From: Bacteriovoracia bacterium
GTDB taxonomy: Bacteria; Bdellovibrionota; Bacteriovoracia; Bacteriovoracales; Bacteriovoracaceae
Assembly: GCA_030431635.1 (NCBI GenBank)
Contig: JAUIIL010000009.1
Location: 62,001 to 126,000 of the forward strand
Direction of reading: 5' to 3'
DNA length: 64,000 nucleotides
In this document: piece by piece, positions 44,270-54,174 of the stretch
Layout: every line of letters starts with the position of its first letter
Numbering within the stretch: the first letter of the stretch is position 1
Notes under the pieces: model-generated
Seen by the model: the letters and a program-made list of their open reading frames with translations, nothing else
Database searches by the model: none
Told to the model about the DNA's origin: nothing
Translations under genes and position numbers: made by a program

Positions 44270-45400
44270 ATGAAGTTACTACTGTATTTGTTCGTGCTAC
44301 ATACTCCATTCATCTTTGCTCAAAAGAGAACGTTCTATCCTCCTGTAAGGAAAATGGGACAAATTGCTCACCTGTTAAGACTGTCGCCAAAAAACCTATT
44401 TTCTAAAAACTTTTACCAAAGGGCCAAGTCTTACTTAAAACAGAAAACGAAAGGGATTCCTGTTTGTGGACATCAATTTGTTAATAATGCCGATTACTCG
44501 AAAGAGTTATTGGAAGTTAACCAGTCTCGACTTCAACCAACTCAAGAGAATTCTTTTCATTTCTATAACAAACCAGAGGATTGGGAGAACTTTGCTAAAA
44601 AACAAATTGGTTATTGTAGAGGGTTCGCGATTGTTGGCTCTTCTTTTTCTCAAAGAAGTGTCTTTGCTTCTGAATTAAGTTCAGAGCAACTTAATTATCT
44701 AGCTCATACGCAGAGGTTTTCTTACTTGAAAGAACTTCCAGAAAAAGGAAGTGAAGCTTGGGATAAACTTATTAATCGACTGACTCAAGAAATTGTTGAT
44801 GGAGAGGTAAGAATAATTCCTGGATATAAAAATTTATATGAGCTAAGTCAGGCCCATGAAACCCAACTAAGAATTTTAGTCCTTGAAGCATGGGCGAAGT
44901 ATACAACAAGCTTAGATACATTTCATATGGTGAGACAGATGTATAGGGAGATCACACCCCAATACGCAGAAAACTTTGTGACTTTTATGAAGACTCGTTT
45001 GCAGGCCGGTCATAATTCTTTAATCTATTTCTCTCTCGACCCTTCTAATACTCCAGAGGAGAAGAAGTTTTTAATGAAAAAGCTCTCTCCCAATGTGATT
45101 CACGTGGTAGAAGCAATAGGGCTAGAAGAAATTGAGCATGGGTTTTATCGTTTAAAAATATGGGATAGAAATTTTCCAGCAGAAGAGAATCCAAAATCCC
45201 TTTATATTAACACCGAAACAGGCCACACCTTTTATCCTCAGTGGGGGAAAGAGTATCCTTACGCAAAAGGCTATCTCTCTGATATTGGGATTCCAGTAGA
45301 AAATGAATTTCACCACGCTCAGACCCTCGATTCCTGGGGGGCCTTCCGTCTAGAATTTCCTAATATTTACAAAGAGTTAGTTCAAAAAAGAAAGCTTTAA
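44270..45400 (+). CDS. Exported protein, possible papain-like cysteine hydrolase
   Basis: 376 residues with a signal peptide (1-17, ending IFAQ). C116 in GYCRGFA, H278 in NVIHVVEAIG and D299 in LKIWDRNFP occur in the order and contexts of a papain-like Cys-His-Asp/Asn triad, as in C39- or transglutaminase-like hydrolases. No family is recognised overall, so this is tentative. AGGAAG precedes the ATG. It could be an envelope or secreted protease. Confidence 0.5.
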   Translation: MKLLLYLFVLHTPFIFAQKRTFYPPVRKMGQIAHLLRLSPKNLFSKNFYQRAKSYLKQKTKGIPVCGHQFVNNADYSKELLEVNQSRLQPTQENSFHFYNKPEDWENFAKKQIGYCRGFAIVGSSFSQRSVFASELSSEQLNYLAHTQRFSYLKELPEKGSEAWDKLINRLTQEIVDGEVRIIPGYKNLYELSQAHETQLRILVLEAWAKYTTSLDTFHMVRQMYREITPQYAENFVTFMKTRLQAGHNSLIYFSLDPSNTPEEKKFLMKKLSPNVIHVVEAIGLEEIEHGFYRLKIWDRNFPAEENPKSLYINTETGHTFYPQWGKEYPYAKGYLSDIGIPVENEFHHAQTLDSWGAFRLEFPNIYKELVQKRKL

Positions 45401-45447
45401 ACTCAAGTATTTGCTCTTTTAAACCGACGAGAAACGAAAGGATTCCT

Positions 45448-46524
45448 ATGTATAAGTTGTTAGTCTTTTTTCTTGTGATTGGTTCAAGTACAAAGGCCCA
45501 GGTGACCAGAAAACTCATCTGTCCTTTTGCTGTTGATGCTGGAAGAAGTTATGGGGCAGAAATATACAGTAAGGCGCCTGGTTGTTCAGCGGTCACACAT
45601 CTAAAAAGAATAAAAGAAATGGTTTATGAGAAAGAAGGGTTAAGTTGTTTTGACGATGTACCTGAATGTAAAAAACGCTTTGAAGATCTCCTTTGGGATC
45701 TCTCTGATCATAACTGCTCAACGATGGAGAAAGAAATCTATGAGGCGGTTGAAAGTATTGCAAACACTCTTTCTCTTTCTTACAAGAGAGATAAATCACT
45801 TCTTTATTTAAGTTCAAATGCTCTCAAAATTATGGGACAAAAAGGGGTTGTTCAACAATTAACAAGAAGACATAAAAAAACAAGAGAAGCTATTTTGCGT
45901 TTATATTCATGTGATCTCTGGCAATACTACTGGCAGAAGAGCTGTGTCGAAGTGGCAGATATAAATAATAAAATATATGATGAGGAAATTGTTCCCAATA
46001 TGAAGAAGCTTTCAATAAAGCAGACAAAAGAAGAGAAGTTCGATCCTAAGACTATTTCTAAAGTCAATCAGTTCAAAGATGAAGTTCAAAATTTTATGAA
46101 AAAGAGGATCAAGGAAAATCTTAAAGAGTATAAAAAGGTCATTAAGGATAAAAGGCACAAGTATGATGTAAAGTTAGCGGCCAAAAGATCGAGGGCCTTA
46201 GGACATGCTTATGTCTATTGTGTGAATGCTTTTCCCTTCTTAAGCAATAAGGGATTTAGTAGTAACAAAGAAGTCTTCTTTCACCAATTGATGAAAAAAA
46301 ATGAATTTGAAAGTCTTTGCCGTGGAGTTGTTGAATGTGGTCGAATGGCCTCTTTTCCCCAAAGTCTCATCCCTCAAAGCTTTGATATTAACTTCGAAGC
46401 AGAGTATGTCTGTATAAACCGTACGGATGAAGAGGGGATAGAGAGAACTCAAATGGCCACCAGAATGTATGAAGCTGGCTTTGATGGCAATAAGTGTACG
46501 AACTTAGAAAAGCTTAAAGACTAA
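45448..46524 (+). CDS. Exported cysteine-containing protein of unknown function
   Basis: 358 residues with a signal peptide (1-17, ending TKAQ). About 14 cysteines in pairs (ICPF, GCSA, SCFDDVPEC, NCST, SCDLW-like, LCRGVVEC) indicate disulfides in the periplasm or outside. The middle (about 190-250) is strongly basic and helical. AAAGGA precedes the ATG. Follows the possible cysteine hydrolase by 47 bp and may share its transcript. No known domain seen. Confidence 0.6.
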   Translation: MYKLLVFFLVIGSSTKAQVTRKLICPFAVDAGRSYGAEIYSKAPGCSAVTHLKRIKEMVYEKEGLSCFDDVPECKKRFEDLLWDLSDHNCSTMEKEIYEAVESIANTLSLSYKRDKSLLYLSSNALKIMGQKGVVQQLTRRHKKTREAILRLYSCDLWQYYWQKSCVEVADINNKIYDEEIVPNMKKLSIKQTKEEKFDPKTISKVNQFKDEVQNFMKKRIKENLKEYKKVIKDKRHKYDVKLAAKRSRALGHAYVYCVNAFPFLSNKGFSSNKEVFFHQLMKKNEFESLCRGVVECGRMASFPQSLIPQSFDINFEAEYVCINRTDEEGIERTQMATRMYEAGFDGNKCTNLEKLKD

Positions 46525-46526
46525 GA

Positions 46527-47708
46527 TTACTCAATAACAATATCAACTCTTCTATCTTCATCAATGACTCTCTCTTGAGTTGCACTGAGCTCTCCTCTAG
46601 CAGTTGTATCAACGGCCTTAATCTTCATTCCTAATTGATTAAGGTAGTTTTTGACCGCTAGGGCCCTTTTGATAGAAAGAATTGTATTATAGTCTTCATT
46701 TCCTGACTTATCAGCAGATCCAATAATATGAACTTTTTGGTCTGTTCCAAGTTCTTTCACTAGCTCTCTTAAACGCTTTTTCCCCGAATCAGTTAATTGG
46801 GTGCTATTAGAAGCAAAGAAAACAGTCTCAGTTTCTGTTCCTCTTGGAATCTCCTTAACTAGATTAATTGTTCTATTGTGAATAAGAGTTGGAGTCATCT
46901 TTATCCCAAAAATAACTCTAAAGTGATCTCCTCTATAGTTTGAAATATCTCCAGTCCCGACTGATGCGAAGAGTTTGGAGCTTCTATTAAGTCTATAGTG
47001 AGAGTTCACTGATAAGTGCTTGAAGTAGTTATCACTATTGGTATCAATGGTGTATTCTTGATAAAACTCAGGACCCATCGCAAATTTATCATTGAAATGG
47101 TAGTTGGCCCCAAGAGCAGTAATCACTCTTTCTTTGGTTTCAACATTATTAAACTCTGAGTTTCCAGCATAGCGAAATCCAACGTTGGCCACACTATCTA
47201 TTTTCCCCCATGAGCGCGAAGCAATGAAGCTAGTTTGCAGGGCCACTGAATTATCTGAAAGAAGTAAATCACTCTCTCCAGTAGGAAGAACAACAGAAGG
47301 GGAGAAAGCAAAATTCACTTTATTAAAAGTGAAGGGCAATTGATATTTATAAAGGAGAGTCGTATCTCCCATGGCCCAGTCACTGTTTTGTGTATTAAAA
47401 GAAATTTGGTTAGCTGAAGAAGAGATACCAAAATAGTTGTCTCTATCAAAAAGGTAACCAGCTCTCAGTTCAAGAGAATCAAGTCTTTCTGTTTCAAGAC
47501 CTTGATTGTTTCTGACTAAGAGTGGACTCTCGTGATAACTATAGTTCGTAGAAAAATAGAAATTCGATCTTGTAAAAAGATTATAAGCATTTCTCAACGT
47601 CTCTTCAGAGTAAGTGAAGCTGTGCCCATGCGAAGGTGTAAAGGATTGCATATTAAAGCTAGCATAGGCACTGGAGATAGCTATTAATAAGGCGAAGCTC
47701 TTTTTCAT
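46527..47708 (-). CDS. OmpA-family outer membrane protein
   Basis: 393 residues with a signal peptide (1-16). Residues about 25-270 alternate short beta strands with aromatic ends, ending in HFRVIFGIKM, as in an outer-membrane barrel. Residues about 285-393 are an OmpA peptidoglycan-binding domain: FFASNSTQLTDSGKKRL, HIIGSADKSGNEDYN, IKRALAVKNYL and EDRRVDIVIE. It links outer membrane and wall. It follows the lipoprotein gene by three bases, forming a two-gene operon. Confidence 0.85.
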   Translation of the reverse strand: MKKSFALLIAISSAYASFNMQSFTPSHGHSFTYSEETLRNAYNLFTRSNFYFSTNYSYHESPLLVRNNQGLETERLDSLELRAGYLFDRDNYFGISSSANQISFNTQNSDWAMGDTTLLYKYQLPFTFNKVNFAFSPSVVLPTGESDLLLSDNSVALQTSFIASRSWGKIDSVANVGFRYAGNSEFNNVETKERVITALGANYHFNDKFAMGPEFYQEYTIDTNSDNYFKHLSVNSHYRLNRSSKLFASVGTGDISNYRGDHFRVIFGIKMTPTLIHNRTINLVKEIPRGTETETVFFASNSTQLTDSGKKRLRELVKELGTDQKVHIIGSADKSGNEDYNTILSIKRALAVKNYLNQLGMKIKAVDTTARGELSATQERVIDEDRRVDIVIE

Positions 47709-47711
47709 CTC

Positions 47712-48803
47712 TTATTTATCCTTTTTGACATACTTGATAATAAGCTGTGGGTTTTCAACTTTTGTATCATCTGTAATCACAAAACTAGCACTACCAGAGT
47801 TCACAATCTGCTTAAGTTGAGTTTTATCTACTTTAAGAAGTTTTGTTAGGCTGATATAAGCATCTTTTCTAAAGTAAACTTTTTCAGTGGGACTCTTTCC
47901 TAATGAGATGATTCCAGCGAAATCAGAAGTCTCTACCAGTTGTATTTTCTCATCTGTCCAAAACTCTTGAGTTCTAATCATTTTGAAAAAACCAAGTAAG
48001 CCAGAGCGCTCTTTTAGAGGTGATCCTGAACATTTTCTCATATCAAGAGAGCAGAAGAGCTCAGTTCCTTTATTTCTCCAGAAAGTATATAAGTTGGCCT
48101 GTACAGCGACATCGAGGATTTCTAATTCATCCCAATTACCTGCTGGGATAGTAAAGTTGAAAACAACTTGATTATCTTTAGCGCAATCAAACCTCCTTAC
48201 TTTTTTACCACTAGGATCTTCAACCTTTTCACCACATTTTCTTCTTCCTTCATTGTGTGTAATAACGGGGTAACCACGAGCTAAGAAGAAGCCTTTTTGT
48301 CTATAAGGGAATGGCCCAAGGTTTTGAATATCAGAGTCACTTAACTCATTTGCATCATATCGTTTTGTCCACACTCTCTGAGCACTTGTTCCGTTCTGAC
48401 CATCGTTTCCATTTCCACCATCGTTTCCGTTTCCACCGTCGTTTCCATTTCCACCATCGTTTCCGTTTCCACCGTCGTTTCCGTTTCCACCGTCGTTTCC
48501 ATTTCCACCGTCGTTTCCATTTCCACCGTCGTTTCCATTTCCACCGTCGTTTCCATTTCCACCGTCGTTTCCATTTCCACCGTCATTTCCGTTTCCACCG
48601 TCATTTCCGTTTTGACCGTCGTTTCCATTTCCACCATCGTTTCCGTTATTATCACCCGGCTCTTCCGTATCAAGTGGGTCAGAATCGTTTTCGATGACGC
48701 TTTCAAAATCACCTTCAACAAGGGAGTCTAGCGTTGGGTTATCACCACAAGAGGTTAAGGCCAATAAAAAAAGAGTCATTAAAAAGAGTGTGAGTGTTTT
48801 CAT
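47712..48803 (-). CDS. Lipoprotein with GNDGGN tandem repeats
   Basis: 363 residues from ATG 48803 (AAGG five bases upstream); an in-frame ATG at 48827 lacks a site. Signal peptide ends in the lipobox LTSC near residue 22, so it is lipid-anchored. A linker of fourteen GND[GQ]-type hexapeptides (GNDGGN, two with Q) follows, then a folded domain of about 220 residues with two cysteines pairs (RKCGE, LFCSLDMRKC). The flexible acidic repeat may act as a spacer. Co-transcribed with the OmpA protein. Confidence 0.75.
   Translation of the reverse strand: MKTLTLFLMTLFLLALTSCGDNPTLDSLVEGDFESVIENDSDPLDTEEPGDNNGNDGGNGNDGQNGNDGGNGNDGGNGNDGGNGNDGGNGNDGGNGNDGGNGNDGGNGNDGGNGNDGGNGNDGGNGNDGGNGNDGQNGTSAQRVWTKRYDANELSDSDIQNLGPFPYRQKGFFLARGYPVITHNEGRRKCGEKVEDPSGKKVRRFDCAKDNQVVFNFTIPAGNWDELEILDVAVQANLYTFWRNKGTELFCSLDMRKCSGSPLKERSGLLGFFKMIRTQEFWTDEKIQLVETSDFAGIISLGKSPTEKVYFRKDAYISLTKLLKVDKTQLKQIVNSGSASFVITDDTKVENPQLIIKYVKKDK
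48393..48644. repeat. Fourteen-copy 18-bp in-frame tandem repeat
   Basis: 252 bp of 18-bp units coding for GNDGGN (two units GNDGQN) on the minus strand. Units differ mainly at third positions (CCATCG/CCGTCG/CCGTCA). Copy number can change without a frameshift. The apparent frames on the other strand (His/Arg/Phe-rich) are artefacts of the repeat. Confidence 0.95.
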
Positions 48804-49041
48804 AAGTACCTTGAAACATCCTTTCATTCATAAAAAAATAGAATAGATATATATTTTTAATATACTAAGCCGCACAATCATTGCACAGGTCAGTGCAGCA
48901 ATATAATAGTGCTCCTCTAGCTAGATTCCAAGCCTCACTGAAGAGTTTTCAAAGACGTGTTTAATTTTTAGACGAAGTGAAAAGAACACCCGTTCACTAG
49001 TAAAGCGTATAACTCTTAAACACTCACGAAAAGACTACAGG

Positions 49042-50349
49042 ATGAGGCAATTTTACTTTATTGCAACGAGTCTTAGCGTTAGAATCTCACAAATGGATTT
49101 ATTGCAAATTATAATGGTTACTTTTATCAGTCTGTTCTCTTTTAGGTATTTTAAAAGAGAAATAGACCATGTCCCTGTGGCCCATAGGGCGGTTAAAAGT
49201 TGTCAGCTTCACTTTCTCTCCGTTTCAAATCAGAAACCGATTAATAGCCTCGTTAAAGTGGCCGATGATTTGTTGGATTCTCGTTTAGGAATGGAAGAAT
49301 CAACGAATCTTTTTTTTGAAGTAAAAAATATCAAAAATAAATATGCAGCGGTTTTTAGTTCTGATGTACTCTCTCGGGCCCTTATAACGAATCAATACAT
49401 AGACAAAAAAAGTGCCATAGAGCTTGCCCGAGATAACTACCAATTTTCTTCTGAGCTTATTAATAGAGGGGACTTAGTTAACATTAGGCTGGCGATGGAT
49501 GCAGCTGAAGTTCAATATGAAGAGGTGATGACTGCCATTCAATCAAAAATCAAATACAGAATAAGAGAAGCTTTTAGTCAGCGTAAAGTTTCACAAGCCT
49601 TTAAAGAAAAGGCCATTAGTGCTTTGTATGATTATAATGAAAGCATCTGGACTCTTCACTTAAGACATTCAGAAATGAAATCTCTAGATAACTGGATGAA
49701 GGCCAAATCAGAAGGAGGCGATGCCTTGACTGATTTTAAAATCGAACTGGAAACCCAGTTTAACAATCGAATTGATTCATTGAAAGAGAAGATGAAAAAC
49801 GTTTTTAAGAGAACGGCCAATAACACCAATGTGATGTCAGATAGGTTTGATAGTGAATCATTTCAATATGGAGCAAATTTAAAAGATGTTCTCATTGATT
49901 TATTCATTGCTTCTGAAGTTGATATAAAAAAGATTCCATCAATGATAGAGAATGCAAACTCTCTTTTTAAACCGATGCTAGAAGCAAATTTTTCTAGACC
50001 TTATGAAAACTACCACCTTCTTACCGATTATGAAGCTTTTGTGAAAAGGTACAAAGTCCTTCTGGAGCTTCTTACTAATAAAATGAAAGAAGCCCGGCTT
50101 GAAGTTGATCTTGGGACTATTCAGAACTTTATTAAAACTCTAGATATTCATGATTTTAAAATTAGTATAGAGGACATTGAAATAAGTGCAAGAAAAGAGT
50201 TGGCCAGAGTTGATAGGGGGCGTCCTACAGAAGTTGAGCGACGTATGCTTGAGAGAGCAATGAAATTTATTGGTCACCATACAGAACTTATGAACAAAGA
50301 AGCTTTAAAAACCTATAATCAATATCAAATTTATAAACGACTTCTATAA
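49042..50349 (+). CDS. Membrane-anchored helical protein of unknown function
   Basis: 435 residues with one N-terminal hydrophobic segment (about 19-36), followed by about 390 residues of charged helix without cysteines. Start uncertain: ATG 49042 has no spaced ribosome site, and M18 is a possible alternative. No family recognised. The largely helical, Lys/Glu-rich body could be cytoplasmic or periplasmic. It stands alone between the divergent lipoprotein gene and a small zinc-site gene. Confidence 0.55.
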   Translation: MRQFYFIATSLSVRISQMDLLQIIMVTFISLFSFRYFKREIDHVPVAHRAVKSCQLHFLSVSNQKPINSLVKVADDLLDSRLGMEESTNLFFEVKNIKNKYAAVFSSDVLSRALITNQYIDKKSAIELARDNYQFSSELINRGDLVNIRLAMDAAEVQYEEVMTAIQSKIKYRIREAFSQRKVSQAFKEKAISALYDYNESIWTLHLRHSEMKSLDNWMKAKSEGGDALTDFKIELETQFNNRIDSLKEKMKNVFKRTANNTNVMSDRFDSESFQYGANLKDVLIDLFIASEVDIKKIPSMIENANSLFKPMLEANFSRPYENYHLLTDYEAFVKRYKVLLELLTNKMKEARLEVDLGTIQNFIKTLDIHDFKISIEDIEISARKELARVDRGRPTEVERRMLERAMKFIGHHTELMNKEALKTYNQYQIYKRLL

Positions 50350-50434
50350 AAAATATTTTTTTTATTTGGCCAAAAAAATCCGGCTTAACTTCACCTTGTC
50401 TTTTCCGATATACTTATTCCAACCAAGGAGTAGA

Positions 50435-50677
50435 GTGAGCCAGAAGTGTCCGATATGCCTTCTAGGAGGGCACGAAGAGCAACAGAGTCGATACTATTCG
50501 AATATAATTTATTTATCAGGACAAAGAACACAGCCTCTTACTTTATGCTATTCGCACGATATTGAACTGTTTAAATTAGGTCAAAAGCAATTTGCTTTGA
50601 AATACAAGGACTTAGTTAAAAAGCCAGTAAAATCTATTGATAGTGGTGTACTTGATTATCTAAAAAAGTATGCTTAA
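50435..50677 (+). CDS. Small protein with possible zinc site
   Basis: 80 residues from GTG 50435, preceded by AAGGAG; an earlier in-frame start at 50366 has no ribosome site. CPIC near residue 5, GGH after it, and CYSH near residue 38 form a likely C2-x-CH type zinc-binding set. The C-terminus is basic and helical. Cytoplasmic; unknown function. Confidence 0.6.
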   Translation: MSQKCPICLLGGHEEQQSRYYSNIIYLSGQRTQPLTLCYSHDIELFKLGQKQFALKYKDLVKKPVKSIDSGVLDYLKKYA

Positions 50678-50774
50678 TTCTTAGTTCAAAATTGAAATAT
50701 TTAAAATCTCCAATTAACAAAAACTATTCAGTTAGCACTCTCTTTTTATAGGCTATCCAAAACTGGAGGCCATT

Positions 50775-52349
50775 ATGAATGTTTTATACTTTTTTGCTTT
50801 ATTTTTTCTATTTTCTTGTAATGAGGAGAGCCCTCTTGCTCAATATAATAATATTGAAAAGAATGAGCTTCAGACTTCAACTGATAATCTTGCTGAGGTT
50901 AAGAATAATTCTTTTCCTAAAATAGAGTTTTCTCCAAACGAACTTAGTATAGCAAATTTATCTGAAGGAAAGAGCTCTCAAATTTTAATAGGTCCACAAG
51001 AGGCCAAACTTTCGTCTTGGTATCAATTTATCTCTTTAAAGAAATTAAGGGGTGATAAAATACCATCTAGTTTCACAGCTTTTTCAAATTTTATTGAGCT
51101 TGAAGAAGATAAACGCGATGAGTTTAATTTCTCTCTTGCAAGTCCAAACTCTAATTGGTCACTTGAATTTCAAGGAAAATTGAATTTCAGCAACATGGGA
51201 GCGGTTGATAGTGTTTCAGAGTTAGTCTTGGGATTATACTACTGGAACGGGAAAGAGTGTGTTTTTCTAAGTTCGGCCAAGCTTGAGGCCTTACTTCCTC
51301 AAAAAACATCCATCTATGACCTGGTTCATTTAAAAAGCTTTCCTAGAGTAAAGTTGCGTTTTGATGACTTAACAAATGAAGAGTTAAGTGTGCTTATGAA
51401 TTCTAAAATCCTTCTGAAAATTGAAACCGCAGTTTATAGAGAAAAAGAGAGAGTCTTTACTCAGAAAGAGTTAGAAGCGCAGATAGAGAAAAAAATTCAA
51501 GTCACTATTTTATCCCCGGAAAAGTTTCAAAAACAGTATTTCTCTTCTCATGATGGAGAGTCCTACAAAAGTTTTTTTATACGCTCTTTCCCTGAAACTC
51601 AATTTTTAAATCAGGAAAGTCTGTTAAGTATAGATGGCCTCAAAGCGAAAGCTGTGATTACGAATCTAAATGATTTGGAAGAGCTAAGTATTGAGGATAA
51701 ATTTCTTTTTGCAGGCTATTCAAATGAAAATAACTTGTTCTCTCAAACGAGAAAAGAAGAACCCGTTATTTTATGGCAATCAAATTTAAGTTCACTCAGC
51801 TCAATAAGAATGAATACAAAGGAAGAAAATTTCGAAGGTCATACAGAGGAAGAGAGTATTGAATTTGAAGTCAACAAAACAAGAGATGATTTTACTCAAA
51901 GAATAGTAAAAGTCGTTCTAGAGGACTTAATGGAAACTCGCTTTGCTGAAAAAGAGATTATTAAGCAATATGGCTCTCCCTCAAACAGATCAATGTGTGG
52001 TTACTTTAGAATTGGCAAAGATGGATATAAATTAGATCAATTTGTTGATAAAGATTACTTTGAAGTACTTGTAGAATATTTTAATGAACAAGATGAACTT
52101 ATCCTTAACGATAAAAGCTTTATCAATTTTAAAAAATACAATTCAAAGCATGTGAGTAATTTTTCTGTCTTTAAGAACAGCCCCCAAGCGGTTAAGGCCA
52201 AAATTGTCATTAAAAGAGCAAATAAGGAAGCTAAAAGCGCTGTTGTTAAATATATGGGCCCTGGAAATTGTCCATACAACGTTGTGGTTGACACTTCTTG
52301 GGTTGAATATGGTCAGTATAAATTTCATTATGATGTGAGTGTGAAATAA
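50775..52349 (+). CDS. Large lipoprotein of unknown function
   Basis: 524 residues. Signal peptide with lipobox LFSC at 12-15 (then NEES), preceded by GGAGG. The rest appears beta-rich in the first half (about 60-240) and ends in a C-terminal part with SMCGYF and GNCPYN cysteines (about 410 and 500). No family recognised. Acidic residue after the lipidated Cys (N, E, E) does not indicate inner-membrane retention, so outer-membrane location is likely. Confidence 0.65.
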   Translation: MNVLYFFALFFLFSCNEESPLAQYNNIEKNELQTSTDNLAEVKNNSFPKIEFSPNELSIANLSEGKSSQILIGPQEAKLSSWYQFISLKKLRGDKIPSSFTAFSNFIELEEDKRDEFNFSLASPNSNWSLEFQGKLNFSNMGAVDSVSELVLGLYYWNGKECVFLSSAKLEALLPQKTSIYDLVHLKSFPRVKLRFDDLTNEELSVLMNSKILLKIETAVYREKERVFTQKELEAQIEKKIQVTILSPEKFQKQYFSSHDGESYKSFFIRSFPETQFLNQESLLSIDGLKAKAVITNLNDLEELSIEDKFLFAGYSNENNLFSQTRKEEPVILWQSNLSSLSSIRMNTKEENFEGHTEEESIEFEVNKTRDDFTQRIVKVVLEDLMETRFAEKEIIKQYGSPSNRSMCGYFRIGKDGYKLDQFVDKDYFEVLVEYFNEQDELILNDKSFINFKKYNSKHVSNFSVFKNSPQAVKAKIVIKRANKEAKSAVVKYMGPGNCPYNVVVDTSWVEYGQYKFHYDVSVK

Positions 52350-52458
52350 AGTTTCTAATAAAGAGAGTAGGGTTAATAGAGAACCTTTATGATGCAGTAG
52401 GTCTTTGAGGTTAAGTAACTGTATTTATGTGAGGCGTGTAGAGAGTATTTAAAAAAAA

Positions 52459-52481
52459 TTAGGTATTCTTAATATACCTAA
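52459..52481. promoter_or_regulatory. 8-bp inverted repeat upstream of HTH gene
   Basis: TTAGGTAT (52459-52466) and ATACCTAA (52474-52481) are perfect arms around 7 bases, about 80 bp before the HTH gene at 52562. Candidate operator for that gene or a neighbour. Confidence 0.4.
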
Positions 52482-52561
52482 AATGAAATTATGTTGCTAT
52501 GAAAGACTCTTATCGTTATAAAACTTAAGAGTGGGTTTTTTAACCAAAACGATGTTAGCAT

Positions 52562-53422
52562 ATGATAAACTTAAAACCAAATAGCACGACAGGTTGGAAG
52601 GTCATTAGTAAGTTACGTGAGTATCTTAATCTTGATATAATGACCTTATCTGAAATAGCAGGGATTAGTGTCGACAGAATTAGATATCTAGAAACAAAAA
52701 ATCTTCCTATTGACGCTGTTGCCTTCTTTCGTATTTGTAACTACTTTAATTTAGATTTTTATGATTTTCTCTACGATCGAATTGACTATGAATGTTTAAG
52801 AAAAAATTTTCTCAACCAAGAGATAGCTTTGCCTGAAGTTTATAGCCATCAGTGTACAAGTGACGTGAAAACGTTGAGGAATATATTAGATTTTGTAGGG
52901 AAGAAAAGTCTGGCCCAAAAAAACCTTCTCAAAAGAAAATTTCAAATCCCTAAGGGGTTGCTTTCTGAAGAGAATTATCCCGTTAGCATAAAACTTCTAA
53001 GTGATATAAGTCATTACTTATCAGAAAACTTTAGCTATGGTTCAGCTGAATTTAGAGAGATGGGAAGAAATTTCTCCAAATCAAATATGAACACAGATTT
53101 TTATCAAGGTATTTTTTCTCACAAAAAAGCGGTTGATGTCTTTGATGCATTTTTTGTTAAAATTAACTCTCTTGAGCAAAATTTTGATTATCAGATTGAT
53201 ACAAATATCGAAAATGAATTTAAGTTTTTATGTAAACCTAAAAAAGAGTTAATAGGTGGCTCATTAGAAGATTCTTTACATAATAAACAACTTTGTACAG
53301 TCAGAATGAATGTGATCGCTGAAATTCCCATTGTACTTGGCTATCAAAACTCTGAAGCTATCAAGAACAAATGTTTTATTGATGGATACGATCACACAGA
53401 GTATGTCGTCTCTTATTATTAG
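52562..53422 (+). CDS. HTH regulator with C-terminal sensor-like domain
   Basis: 286 residues. Residues about 15-70 form a Cro/C1-like HTH (LREYLNLDIMTLSEIAGISVDRI). The remaining about 200 residues are a separate mixed domain with FLCKPKKELIGGSL and a long C-terminal part; length and plan match 24496 and 54422. The start ATG has no clear ribosome site. It is convergent with the acyltransferase-like gene and shares a TTAG stop overlap with it, so it may regulate that gene or respond to its product. Confidence 0.7.
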   Translation: MINLKPNSTTGWKVISKLREYLNLDIMTLSEIAGISVDRIRYLETKNLPIDAVAFFRICNYFNLDFYDFLYDRIDYECLRKNFLNQEIALPEVYSHQCTSDVKTLRNILDFVGKKSLAQKNLLKRKFQIPKGLLSEENYPVSIKLLSDISHYLSENFSYGSAEFREMGRNFSKSNMNTDFYQGIFSHKKAVDVFDAFFVKINSLEQNFDYQIDTNIENEFKFLCKPKKELIGGSLEDSLHNKQLCTVRMNVIAEIPIVLGYQNSEAIKNKCFIDGYDHTEYVVSYY

Positions 53423-54174
53423 GCTGCTTTCTTCCTAATATTGTAGGTGTTTTCAGATAGGTAATCTTTGTTAATAATTAGTCTATCTTCCCAAAGTTCC
53501 TGGTAATTACTTGAGATCTTTTTGGCCTCTTCTGGAGTTTCTTCTATTTGAATAAATTGTGTAAGGTCATTATGAGCAAAAAAGACAGGTAGTGGGGGTA
53601 GTTTCTCTCCATTATAATACATTGCTTTGTAACCCATATGTTCATACTTCTCTTCCATTTTAAAGCGAACAGTTCCGCCTCCAATGACTTTTGGTGATTG
53701 ATTGTATTCTCCATTAAAAGCATGAAAGCTAGTCATCATGTCCCAGGCAAATTTTCTCTTAATGGGATCTTTGATAATGTCAGGTGATATTGTGAATCCC
53801 CCGTTATAATAAACTTCAAAGCCTAGGTTATTATTTTTTTCTACGAACTCCTCTACTATCTGAGCATGTTTTTCACTATTATTATATTTCGCAATTGCAA
53901 CTAATGGATTATGGAGATTGAACACTTTTAGTCTAGATAAAGGTGTTGTTTTGTAGGCCATTAAAGGAATGTATTCGTTGTTGATGATTTCAAATGTTGC
54001 ACAATGGGTGGCCACAAAATCAGAGGTATCAACCGGAAGCATTCCATACTCATAAACTCGACTGTAACCTCTGATTTTTAAATCGATAATTTTAGAAAAA
54101 ATTTCTCTTGAAAAAGGGTCTGACATTGAGTCTATAGGGCAATCAAGAACAATCATTTTGTATTTTGCATTCAT
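53419..54174 (-). CDS. Possible GNAT/LuxI-fold N-acyltransferase
   Basis: 251 residues, no signal peptide. The N-terminal half has KIRGYSRVYEYG-type aromatic-basic residues, then SDFVATHCATFEI and PLMAYKTTPLSRL, the order of the first strands of autoinducer-synthase-like acyltransferases. The second half contains GGFTISPDI and an FAWDMM helix. I cannot confirm the LuxI family, and no strict R/E catalytic set is evident. Neighbours on both sides are HTH regulators, which is suggestive. Alternative: a plain GNAT protein. Confidence 0.4.
   Translation of the reverse strand: MNAKYKMIVLDCPIDSMSDPFSREIFSKIIDLKIRGYSRVYEYGMLPVDTSDFVATHCATFEIINNEYIPLMAYKTTPLSRLKVFNLHNPLVAIAKYNNSEKHAQIVEEFVEKNNNLGFEVYYNGGFTISPDIIKDPIKRKFAWDMMTSFHAFNGEYNQSPKVIGGGTVRFKMEEKYEHMGYKAMYYNGEKLPPLPVFFAHNDLTQFIQIEETPEEAKKISSNYQELWEDRLIINKDYLSENTYNIRKKAA

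Noticed and set aside
48311-48697. Plus-strand frame rich in His, Arg and Phe
   Set aside because: It is the complement of the GNDGGN repeat of the lipoprotein gene; repeats open all frames.
48885-48912. Imperfect repeat around TTGCAC/GTGCAGCAA
   Set aside because: Arms mismatch and no consistent spacing; not better than chance.
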